From assembly GCA_018292915.2 (NCBI GenBank), contig JACVVK020000322.1:265001-329000 (forward strand): DNA of 64,000 nt, given 5' to 3'. Numbering within the stretch: the stretch's first letter is position 1; every line of letters begins with the position of its first letter. The notes below the pieces were generated by a model, which saw only the letters and a program-made list of their open reading frames with translations, was not told where the DNA came from and ran no database searches. This document shows, piece by piece, positions 48,540 to 59,149 of this stretch. The stretch is from Batillaria attramentaria (lineage: Eukaryota; Mollusca; Gastropoda; Batillariidae). A program made the translations under genes and the position numbers.

Positions 48540-50400
48540 GCACGTACTCGCACATGCTCGCTTACTCGCACACTTCCGCCGGCAGATACAGAACTGACCT
48601 AGTAGACTTCTAAGTTCAGGACATCATTTAAGTGCAGCATTCAGAACAGTAACAGCGGATGGCACAACTGATTTCTCATATTTGCTCTTACGTGCAAGAG
48701 GCACTTTAACACGCCTGCCTGACGATAGTTTCTGGAAGGCACAGTTGAGCGGATGAGCAGGTTCATTGAAAATTTGAAACGCCTTTCTGGCAAGGGCAGA
48801 ATCGTACAGTGTGGACAGCTGTCGCTTGTTTTTGCTCAATCAGTTTGCTGGCCATGTTAACCACTCGGCCCAGTTTAGTTTTCTGTTTGATATTTAGCTG
48901 TCCGAACCAGGCTGAGACGTTAAATGCCAGTACACTTTCAATGAGGCCTCTGTACACAAGTTTGAGGACATGCTGGCTGACATCAAAACTTTTAAGTTTT
49001 CGTAATAGAAACAGACGCTGTTGGGATTTCTTATACACCATGTCTGCATGTTCATTGAAAGTCAGCTTCTGATCAATAATAGTACCCAACCTCCCTTAGA
49101 CCTGAAAATTTTATTTAGTTCCTTTACCTTGGCAGTATCACCAACCAAAAGATTCGATTTTCTTCTCGTTTAAAATACCTTTTAAGCCTTTGCTAGTCCA
49201 TGGTTTGTTGTTTGAAAATACTTGGACTGTCTTTGTTTTGATCACTGAGTCTTCACAGAACTGAATGTAAGATGTTACATGCTCAGTCAGTGTATCAAGA
49301 CTGTCAGAACAGCTGTCAAAGAATACATCCCAGTCCGTGGACTCAAAAGAGCCTTTCAGCGCCTCTGTGCTATCGTGGTCCCACACTTTCACACACCGTG
49401 ATGCTGGTTTTTCACGCTTCAGTTTTTGAAGATAGCTTTGAATAAGGTGTATCACGTTATGGTCCGATCGGCCAAGAGGAGGCCTACAGACGGCAGCGTA
49501 GGCGTCGGAAATAGAGCCGTAACAATGATCAAGAGTTCTGTTAGGGCGTGTTGGACAGGAGACGTATTGGTGAAGGTTTGGAAGATGGCTTGTTATGTCA
49601 CATGTGTTGAAGTCCCCAAGTACAAACACTGCCTGGTCCAGTGACCTAGTAACCGCCGCGTTGTAACTCTCGGCTACACGTTGAGCTGCCCGTGCATTGT
49701 CGGGTCCTGGTATATAGGTCAAGATGACCGTGACCTGGCCAAACTCACGGGGAAGATAGTGAGGTCGAAACGACACAGTCAGAATTTCGTAGGATCTCGT
49801 GCTGACACACTCGCGTACACAGAAATTTGTGGCCCACTTTTTGTTGACTAGCATACACAGACCCCCACCGATGTTTTTTTTCAGTTTTTGTCTTGTCTCT
49901 GTCAAAACGAATAGTGGTAAACCCCGTAATATCAATATCCCCCGTCTGTTCGGTCAACCATGTCTCTGTGAAACAAAATAAACTGGTTCTCCGATAGTCA
50001 CCATCACAGTGAACGAGAGTAGAGAGTTCTTCAAGTTTGTTGGGGAGGGAACGAACATTGCTGAGCGTGATGGCTGGTAGCGGTGGCCTGAAGCCACTTT
50101 TCCTCTATTTCTTACTCCTCCTCTAGAGCTACGCTTCTTTTTGTTTTTCTTCTTGTATGTTGCTTCAGAAAAGTCAGTGTCAATGTTTGGGGGCGGGATG
50201 TCACTGCTGTATTGCAAACTCAGAAGGTACTCACGGGTGTAGTACAGTGGTGTAATGGCGGTCCCATGACGAGACTCACCCGAGCCGGTTGCTGAATGAA
50301 AAGTCCCGACTGCCGACTCCAGAAAAAGACACACAAACAACCACAAGACTTGTAGCAGACATCCTCTCAAGCACACCAGTACCATGCATATCACAATACT
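48206..50400 (-). mobile_element. LINE with EN domain and internal deletion of the RT palm, minus strand
   Basis: Minus strand: an APE-type endonuclease (about 50090-49140) with LTETW-like start, VILTYIPGPDN, VFVLGDFNTCD, RTLDHCYGS and GRSDHNVI. The frame breaks near 49880 at a T-run. At 49140-49090 it jumps to the post-palm region (GTIIDQKLTFNEHAD, FLLRKLKSFDV, IESVLAFNVSAWFGQ), then LSSGRRVKVPLARK and a stop near 48624. The palm with the YxDD box is absent. The 3' end is probably the AATTTGAATTTGAAT-like tail at 48206-48228 (minus strand). Same family as 1120-2210. Confidence 0.82.
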
Positions 50401-50841
50401 TCACAATAAAACGTATTTAAAATAACGGAGCGAAGCGTGTGTCTAGAGTCTGCAACAGAGTTGCGCCCCCTAGCACATAATTTTCACGGGTACTTCCCAA
50501 ACCCGTCCATAGAGAGGTTATAGCGGATGGATTATTATAGTCTGTGTCTGTCTCTGAATGTCTGCATGCCAAAAGTTTAATGTCATTGTTGCAATAACTC
50601 ATAAACTATTCGATCAAACTCAAAGTGCTAACGTACTGATGGCATTACAGGCACACGGATCAAAGTGAATCTAGTATCCCCCAGTCATGCTCTATAAATA
50701 AAGGAATGTGCTAGAGTGGTATAATAATAATAATACTCACCGTCATTATTATGATTATTATGATTATTATTATTCTTATTATCGACGTCATAAAACCGAA
50801 ACTAGAGTGGATTAAACCAGTCAATATTTTTCCCCCTTCAG

Positions 50842-51039
50842 AAAGAGTGAGAATGAGTCACCTCCAAGTCTACATCGACCAAACGCGTGTGCTCGACTAT
50901 GGGGACAAAGTGCCCCCCCCAAACAGCAAGTACATCGACATCCACAACGGTACCCTGCCATTTACTGGGCGCTATCTGAACATCAGCAAGTCCGCTACCA
51001 GCGACTATTTTCTGAATATTTGTGAAGTTCAGGTGTGGG
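50842..51039 (+). CDS. Gene 3 F5/8C / fucolectin-type domain, second exon
   Basis: 198 bases, phase 1-1, acceptor TTTCCCCCTTCAG ending 50841, donor GTAGGT 51040. It reads RVRMSHLQVYIDQT, YIDIHNGTLPFTGRYLNISKS and ends LNICEVQVWG, the usual closing strand (LCEVEVYG-like) of this family. The 4.4-kb intron before it holds a satellite and a LINE. Confidence 0.87.
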
Positions 51040-51201
51040 GTAGGTACCTTAATTAGTGTATTGATTTGTTTGTTATTTCCATTGTATTTCTAAAACTACT
51101 CTGTGTAATATTTAGGACAAATTCACAAGGCATTTCATCACGCACAAACCGTTCAAAAAAAAAAAAAAAAAAAAAAAGAAATTTATGAAACAGCTTGGAT
51201 A

Positions 51202-52435
51202 TACGAGGGGTGTCCCAAAAGTAGTCACTGGTGCTGTAAAACGGAAACCAGAAAACGTAACGCAGCCAAACCTTTACATGTTCTTATTACCATCGTGCAA
51301 GGTTATATCCGCCAAGTTCGAATGAGAAGAACTTGGAATCATCGGAGTGTTCCGCTCTGAGGTTGCAGCTTTTTATAGGTCCTTTGAAACTGTGAAATTC
51401 CACCTTTCATTCTATCGTTGAAGGAAAGCGAATGCGAATGCCAATAGTCGTACGGGGTAGAGGGGAGATTGGATGCCCTGCCCCATTAGTTACTAGTCTG
51501 TGACCTTGAACGTAAACTGACGTGGATCTTCGCGCAGCAAGAGGCGTTTGCTGGTGTTTTTCATTCGGCACTTGCCATGCAGGAACTAGAAGACTTTGTA
51601 AAAAACCGTTGTACGCGAGTACGTGGCAGTCAGTTGAGTTTTCTCAGGAAAATCATCAAAGAAAACCGGACCACCATTATTTAAAAAAAATAGAGGAAAA
51701 GGCACCGTCCTGCTATAACTGTCGGTACAATCAGCAATAGTTTGCGTTTATTTTTGTCCAGCAACGTCCGATTGGATTATTTAATATAATGCTATTGCCA
51801 TTGCCAAGAAACGTTCCCGGTCACTACCTTGCGCGGTCATTTTGCTTCATCAGGCCAAAAGAATACGAGGAATTTCCTAGAACATACCACTCGCTCTGTT
51901 CTGTCATCGAAAGATTGGTATAACAACTTTCATAATGAAGATTTCTTTATGAGGTTGTTCGCTGATTCACGTATCAGGAGATACATGTATATTTTTTTTT
52001 CATTGTAAAGCAGAAACGTTAATTTGATCGTCCGTGACTGCAAAAATGTCATTTTGTCAGCTGTGCCTCCATCTCCAAAACTACAATGATCTGTAGATTT
52101 GCACAGCAGACAAAGTGAAGCAAAAGACTCGCCGCATTGTTTGGTCAAATCAGATTTGACTCCAATGATTCCATTTAAAAGTATGAATCGATTGAAAATA
52201 TAGAATTAAAGTTGTCCTCTTATCGAATTCACTGTTCACTGTTTTAGGCACAGTGTGTTTAATTAGATGCAACATGACGTCATAACGTTTGTCATAACTT
52301 TTGAATGACATCACAGTTTGACCTAAAATTAGACAAGGGCGTAGGGCAAAGGCTGAAGTATAATTTGGTATAAATGTTGACCGTGTTGTGTCATTTAAAG
52401 TAGTAGTATTTGTGAGAGTATCTGGACCCCCCCCC
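51202..52435 (+). mobile_element. Mariner-like non-autonomous element, copy 1
   Basis: Begins at a TA with CGAGGGGTGTCCCAAAAG, a mariner-type terminal sequence. Body of about 1.2 kb with no long frame; matches copy 2 at 55040-56082 over about 1 kb (AACTGTGAAATTCCACC, CGTACGGGGTAGAGGGGAG, GATCTGTAGATTTGCAC and others). The right terminus is decayed near a poly-C run. Confidence 0.65.
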
Positions 52436-52789
52436 CCCCCCCCCCCTGGCCTTCAGGACTCTTCTGTACGAGAAGAGTCGGTCTTAGATGCCAACGGTTA
52501 AGTAAACATCTGTCCACACATTGTTTCCGGCGTGGTAAAATTGATAGACTCCCCCAGTGGTGACTCCTCCCCTTCCCTTCACCTCCCCGTCCAGTAACAT
52601 TAATTTCTACTCGCATTATAACAAAACGGTATGATTGATGAACCCCCTCTATAGATATTGGACTTCCCTTAATGTGGAATTACATTGGATTACTTATAGA
52701 TCTGTGCTGTTTTGTTCTGTTCTGTACACGAAGAAATAACGGTTTAGATGTTCCTTCATTGGTTTTTATGCTTTTTTTTTTTTAAGTGG

Positions 52790-53107
52790 CACTTACATTG
52801 CCACAAAGAAAGTATTGTCAAATCCCATGAAATTCAGCCGGAAGGCATCAGTATCGCAAAATCAGCCAAATCCTGTGATAATTTGACTACTTTTTTGTAT
52901 GAAGTGCCAAGAACAAAAAATCGCATCAATCTCATCTACGTCATCATCTGTACCGCATGTCATAAACTGTATGTTGGCGAAACTGGACGTAGCCCGGCTA
53001 CACGCTTTGCAGAACATATCGCCGACACCAGACACAACAGAATGAAACCCGTTGCCGTGCATTTCAACTCTGCAGGCCACTCCATCTTAAGGGGTTTTGT
53101 CTTTTAG
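52790..53107 (+). mobile_element. Penelope-like element remnant with GIY-YIG-type domain
   Basis: Reading frame ending at 53107: NRINLIYVIICTACHKLYVGETGRSPATRFAEHIADTRHNRMKPVAVHFNSAGHS. The CxxC before YVGETGR, the R-x3-H region and the VAVHFNSxGHS ending are typical of the endonuclease domain at the C terminus of Penelope-like retroelements. The RT part is not seen upstream. Confidence 0.8.
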
Positions 53108-54270
53108 CCCCCGTGTCATTGGGCCCCCGTGTCATTGGGCCCCCGTGTCATTGGGCCCCCGTGTCATTGGGCTCCCGTGTCATTGGGCCCCCATGTCATT
53201 GGGCCCCCACACTAGTAAGAAAACGAGATGATGTCTTTGAGCCCCCATGTCATTGGGCCCCCGTGTCATTGGGCCCCCGTGTCACTGGGCCCCCGTGTCA
53301 CTGGGCCCCCGTCTCTTTGGGCCCCCGTCTCTTTGGGCCCCCATTTTCAGTTACCATGTAGACGTTTTTCAAGCTAAGAAACTTTTGTGAACCTGGCAGG
53401 TATGAAATGTGCAAGCTCCAGAAGGATGAATTTTGAGTGCATGGTCCATTATTAATGCAAAACAGGAAGAAAATAGCAGGAGTCGAACTGACCCGCGTTT
53501 GAACTTCAGGCACGATCAAGAAGGCAGTCTGGGCGCCGGTACTCGTGCGCGATCGGGGATCTAGCCTATGCCGCTCTAAGAATAGTTTTACTGACTTATT
53601 CGGACTTTTGCACGTGATCGTGCCTGAAGTTCAAACGTGGGTCAGTTCTATGATTGGCGAAAGCAGACAAAATTCTGTCGCAACAGACAAAATTTCGCGA
53701 AAAATACGGGTTTTTTTTTCGCGACAAAACCGCTTCAATCTTTCCGCGAAAAAACAAACAAACAAAAAAAAAAAAAACCTGTCGCACTTTTTCTGCAGAA
53801 GTTGGTGTCCGTTTTTTTTTTTTGGCGACCCCCCCCCCCCCAAAAAAAAAAACAAACAAAAACAAAACAAAAAACAAAAAAAACAAAAAAAAAACCTAGC
53901 CAACTCAGTTAGGTTTTCGCGAAAAAAACGCCGTCATTTTTTTGTGTGATAAAAACACCGCCCTGTTTTTTTCGCGAAAAAACTGACGGGTGCTTTTTCT
54001 CGAAAAAACTGCTTTTACTTTTTTCGTGGAAAAACCTTTTTTGCAGAAATACTTTTTTCTGGAGCTTGCACATTTCATACCTGCCAGGGTCACAAAAGTT
54101 TCTTAGCTTGAGAAACGTCTACATAGTAACTGAAAAATGGGGGCCCAAAGAGACGGGAGCCAAAGAGACGGGGGCCCAATGACACGGGGGCCCAATGACA
54201 CGGGGGCCCAATGACACGGGGGCCCAATGACACGGGGCCCAATGACACGGGGGCTCAAAGACATCTAGCC
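53107..54270. repeat. Large palindrome with 16-bp GGGCCCCC repeats and TTTTCGCGAAAA loop
   Basis: Left: direct repeats of GTGTCATTGGGCCCCC (53107-53346). Right: their reverse complement, GACACGGGGGCCCAAT (54136-54250). Single-copy arms also pair: 53337-53422 with 54059-54146. Inside is a nested inverted repeat, 53485-53518 with 53615-53648, 33 of 34 bases matching. The central 53690-54050 is built of poly-T/poly-A and TTTTTCGCGAAAAA-like short palindromes. Type of element unknown. Confidence 0.85.
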
Positions 54271-54419
54271 CATCTTGGCTAAATATGACAGTAACTGGCC
54301 TGTGGCTTATGCACGGCGACGCCACAGACAGACGTGATATGGAGTCGCACATTATTCAGCGCGTGGGAAGCCAGACCCCGGATGGTTTAAACGAAAAGCC
54401 GTAACATAACCCTCTGAAT

Positions 54420-54695
54420 TTTTTTCACACACAGTCCATGGTCTTGTGTCACCAAAGGATGGGTGTTGTGATGTCTTTGCTATTGTTTACTATTCTTTTC
54501 TGTTCTTTTCTCCCCCCACTTTTTCACATCGTTGCCCCGTCTTTGATATCACCCTATGTGGTGGAAAAGGACGTTAAACCCCCAAACACCCACCCACCCA
54601 CCCTTTTTTTTCCCACACAGTCTATGGTCTTCTGTCACCAAAGGATGGGTGTTGTGATATTTTTACTATTGTTTTCTGGTCCTTTTCTTGCCCAC
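54420..54695. repeat. Direct repeat pair with SINE tail between
   Basis: CATGGTCTTGTGTCACCAAAGGATGGGTGTTGTGAT (54437-54472) recurs at 54625-54660 with few changes. A SINE tail (54525-54610) lies between. Noncoding. Confidence 0.6.
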
Positions 54696-55039
54696 CGTTT
54701 CATTTCACTTCATTACATTTTTTCCAGCGCCGTGTATGTCCGTGTATGTCAGTACGTCCGCAGAGTTACCTTTTGTTTGTTTGTTGAAGTTATAATAATA
54801 ATAATAATAATAATAATAATTTGCCTGGCGCCCAACCTCCTGCTGGAGCTCTGGCCTGGGCGCCTCACAATAGTAGGGTGGCAATACATACACATGAAAT
54901 ATGTCACATTACATACACATGAAGTACATGTCACATACACGTTACATACACACAGCTGTGATACATCCTAACACGACATCGTAAAATGACAATGATGGTA
55001 ACAGTGATGATAGAGAGGTTAGTCTGTATAATACTGCCG

Positions 55040-56084
55040 GAAGAAATGAGACTTTAAAGCGAAACTTTAAAGAAACTGTGAAATTCCACCTTTCATTCTA
55101 TCATTGTAGAGAAGCCAATGCCAATGTCAATGCCAATAGTCGTACGGGGTAGAGGGGAGATTGGATGCCCTGCCCCGTTAGTCACTAGTCTGTGACCTTG
55201 AACGTAAACTGACGTGGATTTTCGCGCAGCAGGAAGCGTTTGCTGGTATTTTTCATTCGGCACTTACCATGCACGAACTAGAAGACTTTATGGAAAAGCT
55301 GTGTACACGAGAAAATGGCAGTCAGTTCTGTTTTCTCAGGAAAATGATCAAAGAAAACCGGACCACCTTTATTTAAAAAAGAGGAACAGGCATCGTCCTG
55401 CTATAACTGTCGGTACAATCAGCAATGGTTTGCGTTTATTTTTGTACAGCTACGTCCGATTGGATTATTTACTATGATGCCATATCCATTGCCAAGAAAA
55501 GTTCCCGGTCACTACTTCGCGCGGCCATTTTGCTTCATCAAGCCAAAAGAATACGAGGAATTTCCTCGAACATACCACTCGCTGTGTTCTTTGGTCGGAA
55601 GATTGGTATAACCACTTTTATAATGAAAGTTGTTTTTTGATTGACGTATTAAGATATACAGACATTTTTCATTGCCGATCAAAACGTTTATTTGCTCGTC
55701 CGTGACTGCAAACTGTCGTTTTGTCAGCTGTGCCCCCCAACTACAAAACTACAGTGATCTGTAGCTTTGCACACCAGACACACTGAAGCAAAAGGCTTGC
55801 AGTATAGTATGGTCAAATCAGATTTGACTGTGATGATTTCATTTTAAAGTATGAATCGAATAAAAATGTAGAATTGAAGTTGGATCCATTTTTTTTTAGG
55901 CACAGTGCCATTGACTGGGCGCAACATGACGCCATAACTTTTGAAGTGCATCACAGTTTGATCTAAAATTATGCAAGGGCGTAGGGCAAAGGCTGAACTT
56001 TAATGTGTTGTAAATGTTGACCGTTTTCGCGGTCATTTAAACCGGATAGCAGTATTGTGGGACACGCCTTCGACACCCCTCGTA
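55040..56084 (+). mobile_element. Mariner-like non-autonomous element, copy 2
   Basis: Same sequence family and orientation as copy 1. It lacks about 170 bases at the left but keeps the right terminus, CGACACCCCTCG followed by TA at 56083-56084, inverse of the left terminus of copy 1. It ends 27 bases before the EGF exon at 56110. Confidence 0.65.
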
Positions 56085-56109
56085 AAAACGAGTATTATTT
56101 GTTTCACAG

Positions 56110-56208
56110 AGTGCGTCGATGGTTACTATGGCGATGACTGCCAAAATACGTGTCGTCAGTGTGACGTAGGGGCGCATTGTGACAAGGTGACCGGACAGTG
56201 TACATCAA
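56110..56208 (+). CDS. Gene 3 short EGF-like exon
   Basis: 99 bases, phase 1-1, acceptor TTGTTTCACAG ending 56109, donor GTAAGT 56209. Encodes ECVDGYYGDDC...CRQCDVGAHCDKVTGQCTS, a short EGF-like module like those in gene 2 and like the start of the gene 1 modules. The inverted end of a mariner-like element lies only 27 bases upstream of the exon. Confidence 0.85.
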
Positions 56209-56239
56209 GTAAGTATGGGATGCATGATGTAATGTCGAA

Positions 56240-56440
56240 TACCTTAAAATTCAGCCGGAAGCCGTGAATGTCGCAAAATTAAACCCAGTGTTGGGTCGTT
56301 CATCACGTAACTGATGATAATGAGGAAGTTTCACTTGTCATACTCTTCTTTGGAGTATTGTGGCTTACTCAGCAAAACCCTTTGATAATTTGACCATTTT
56401 CTTGTGTGAAGTACGTGCCAAAAACGAATTTCTTTAGTTT
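56240..56440 (+). mobile_element. Second, degraded Penelope-like remnant
   Basis: AAAATTCAGCCGGAAGCC, GTCGCAAAAT, GATAATTTGACCATTTTCTTG and GTGAAGTACGTGCCAAAAAC match 52826-52925 at nucleotide level with small insertions. It stops before the YVGETGR part. It lies about 30 bases after the EGF exon donor at 56209. Confidence 0.6.
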
Positions 56441-56792
56441 ATTTTTAGTTATTATTGTTATTTTTAGCTGTAGTTTAAGAAAGCAAAACTTCACTTACAC
56501 AAAAAAAAAAAAATTCTCATGACTGTCGTTACATTTGTGCATTTGGAACCTAGATTCAAAGTGAAAATGCTTTTATCTCCAATCCGAAAGCTGAAGAATT
56601 TGAGAAATTGGGAAAGGGGGACAAGGGATGTCCCTCTCTTTTTGAGTTATCTTGTCTGCGTGTATTTCTTCTGCGACGTACGATTGCGATGGAAACAAGA
56701 TGGCCAGCAGCCCAATATGTTGTTTCCATTTAATCACCTGCTGTCGTCACGGTCGTTCTTTTGTAATGCCATGTAAATTACCATGTTCGAGA

Positions 56793-56863
<71 letters not shown>

Positions 56864-57776
56864 ACTATGCTACTGAGTGAGAGTCAGTGTGAAAAAACAA
56901 AGCTCACTACATCAATGAAACTCCCGCTTTCCTCCGTCTACAAATTGATAACTTCCGAAAAGTGGCGACACACCCCCAGGAAATGCCAGCATCACGTCAA
57001 TCAAACATAACGTCGGCAAATTGACGCTGATACAGTTTTGCGTCAGTGCGCGTGTGCCTTTCCTGCGATGTTTCTGAGGCGTGTGGCTTGTGTAGAGGAA
57101 ATGTTCTTTAACTACAAATTTTCGAGTCAGCTAACGATAACGGCTGCAGTGAATGTTTCTATTTTTTTGTATATTTTTTACGGCACCCCAGACACATTAT
57201 CTATATACTGTAGGAGCGATTTTGAGATATAAAATGGGTTCAGCAGCACTTTCATGAGGTACGGCTTACGTCAAAAGTATAACAGCGACAACCTCCAAAA
57301 TTCACTCTGTTGAGAGTCCGTATTCATGCTATCTATGTCCAAAAAAATAGAGTGATTTAGATAAATATTACGCCTTTAAACGCCAGAAGGCCACTTTTTA
57401 TGAAAAGGGCGATAACTCGCAAATCATGTGCGCAATCGTACCTGGATCGGACCTTCTATTCAACGATCTTGATTCATTCAGAAACCCCAAATTTGAAATC
57501 GATCGGTTGAGTAGTTTCGGAGATACAGGCATCTGAACTGGGTTCACATGCAATGTCAACTCAGGTTCGGTTGGACTTCAAATTTCACTTATGAGCGGAG
57601 CCCCATCCGTAAGAAGTCTTAATAATTTGTTTCCACATCTTCCTCTTTCTCTGATCGGTGCGATGTCTCTTACTGTCCACACACACACACACACACACAC
57701 ACGCACGCACGCACGCACGCACGCACATTGCTGAACGCAATACTTTCTCTTCCGACACGTGTGCATTGAATTCCAG

Positions 57777-57905
57777 ATTGTGCTGTTGGTTACTACGGAC
57801 CGCCCTGTCAGAAGTGTGGTGATGGATGTGATGGGGACACGTGTGATCCTGACGGCGGCTGTAATTGCAAACCAGGATACCATCAGTCAGAGAAATGTGA
57901 TCAAG
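57777..57905 (+). CDS. Gene 3 eight-cysteine EGF-like exon 1
   Basis: 129 bases, phase 1-1, acceptor AG 57775-57776, donor GTAACA 57906. Reads CAVGYYGPPCQKC...CDGDTCDPDGGCNCKPGY...EKCDQ. The first of a run of 43-codon modules and the most diverged of the four around 58 kb. Confidence 0.88.
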
Positions 57906-57944
57906 GTAACATCTTTTACCTCTACTGTCGGACCAATAACTTGA

Positions 57945-58025
<81 letters not shown>

Positions 58026-58068
58026 GCTGAACGTAATTAACGTCCGACACGTGTGCATTGACTTCCAG

Positions 58069-58197
58069 GTTGTGCTGGTGGTTACTACGGACCGTCCTGT
58101 CAGAAGTGTGGTGCTGGATGTGTGGGGGGCACGTGTGATGCTAATGGCCACTGTAGTTGTAAACCAGGATACCGTCAGTCAGACAAATGTGATCAAG
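58069..58197 (+). CDS. Gene 3 eight-cysteine EGF-like exon 2
   Basis: 129 bases, phase 1-1, acceptor CTTCCAG ending 58068, donor GTAACA 58198. Reads CAGGYYGPSCQKC...GHCSCKPGYRQSDKCDQ. Read by eye it is identical in sequence to the next exon. The intron after it (58198-58398) is 201 bases with no stop in frame. Confidence 0.88.
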
Positions 58198-58234
58198 GTA
58201 ACACCTTTTACCTCTACTGTCGGACCAATAACTT

Positions 58235-58336
<102 letters not shown>

Positions 58337-58398
58337 GTGGCTGACCGAAATAATTTCTCGTCCGACGGACAGACTAACACGTGTGTGTTTACTTCCAG

Positions 58399-58527
58399 GT
58401 TGTGCTGGTGGTTACTACGGACCGTCCTGTCAGAAGTGTGGTGCTGGATGTGTGGGGGGCACGTGTGATGCTAATGGCCACTGTAGTTGTAAACCAGGAT
58501 ACCGTCAGTCAGACAAATGTGATCAAG
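58399..58527 (+). CDS. Gene 3 eight-cysteine EGF-like exon 3
   Basis: 129 bases, phase 1-1, acceptor CTTCCAG ending 58398, donor GTAACA 58528. Identical to exon 2 by eye; part of a tandem exon-plus-intron duplication with a period of 330 bases. Confidence 0.88.
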
Positions 58528-58564
58528 GTAACACCTTTTACCTCTACTGTCGGACCAATAACTT

Positions 58565-58658
<94 letters not shown>

Positions 58659-58720
58659 GTGGCTGACCGAAGTAATTTCTCGTCCGACGGACAGACTAAC
58701 ACGTGTGTGTTTACTTCCAG

Positions 58721-58849
58721 GTTGTGCTGATGGTTACTACGGACCGTCCTGTCAGAAGTGTGGTGCTGGATGTGTGGGGGGCACGTGTGATGCTAATGGC
58801 CACTGTAGTTGTAAACCAGGATACCGTCAGTCAGACAAATGTGATCAAG
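58721..58849 (+). CDS. Gene 3 eight-cysteine EGF-like exon 4
   Basis: 129 bases, phase 1-1, acceptor CTTCCAG ending 58720, donor GTAACA 58850. Differs from exons 2 and 3 by one base near its start (CADGYYG instead of CAGGYYG). The period from exon 3 is 322 bases. Confidence 0.88.
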
Positions 58850-59149
58850 GTAACATATTTTATCTCTACTGCCGGACAAATAACAGGAATCTCTCGCCCC
58901 GTCTTTGATATCACCCATAGGTGGTGGAAAAGGGCGTTAGACTGACAAAACAACAACAACAAAAAACAAAAACAAAACAAAACAAAAAGAAAACAAAAAA
59001 CAAAACACCACTCATCCCGTTGGGTGACCTCATGTTTACAACGTTTGGCTGCAGATGCCCTATTTACGGGATCGTTGACAAAACGTGTTTACTTCTGTGA
59101 ACGAATTTTCCAAATTTTCAAACTTTAATGTTAGATAAAATAAAATAAA

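Noticed and set aside
49426..49644. Plus-strand ORFs over 48.8-50 kb
   Set aside because: Antisense shadows of the minus-strand LINE endonuclease and RT regions.
53113..53361. ORF of CHWAPVSLGPRVIGPP repeats, and its counterpart at 54119-54352 on the minus strand
   Set aside because: Translation of the 16-bp minisatellite in the palindrome arms; the unit cycles through frames and gives a low-complexity peptide.
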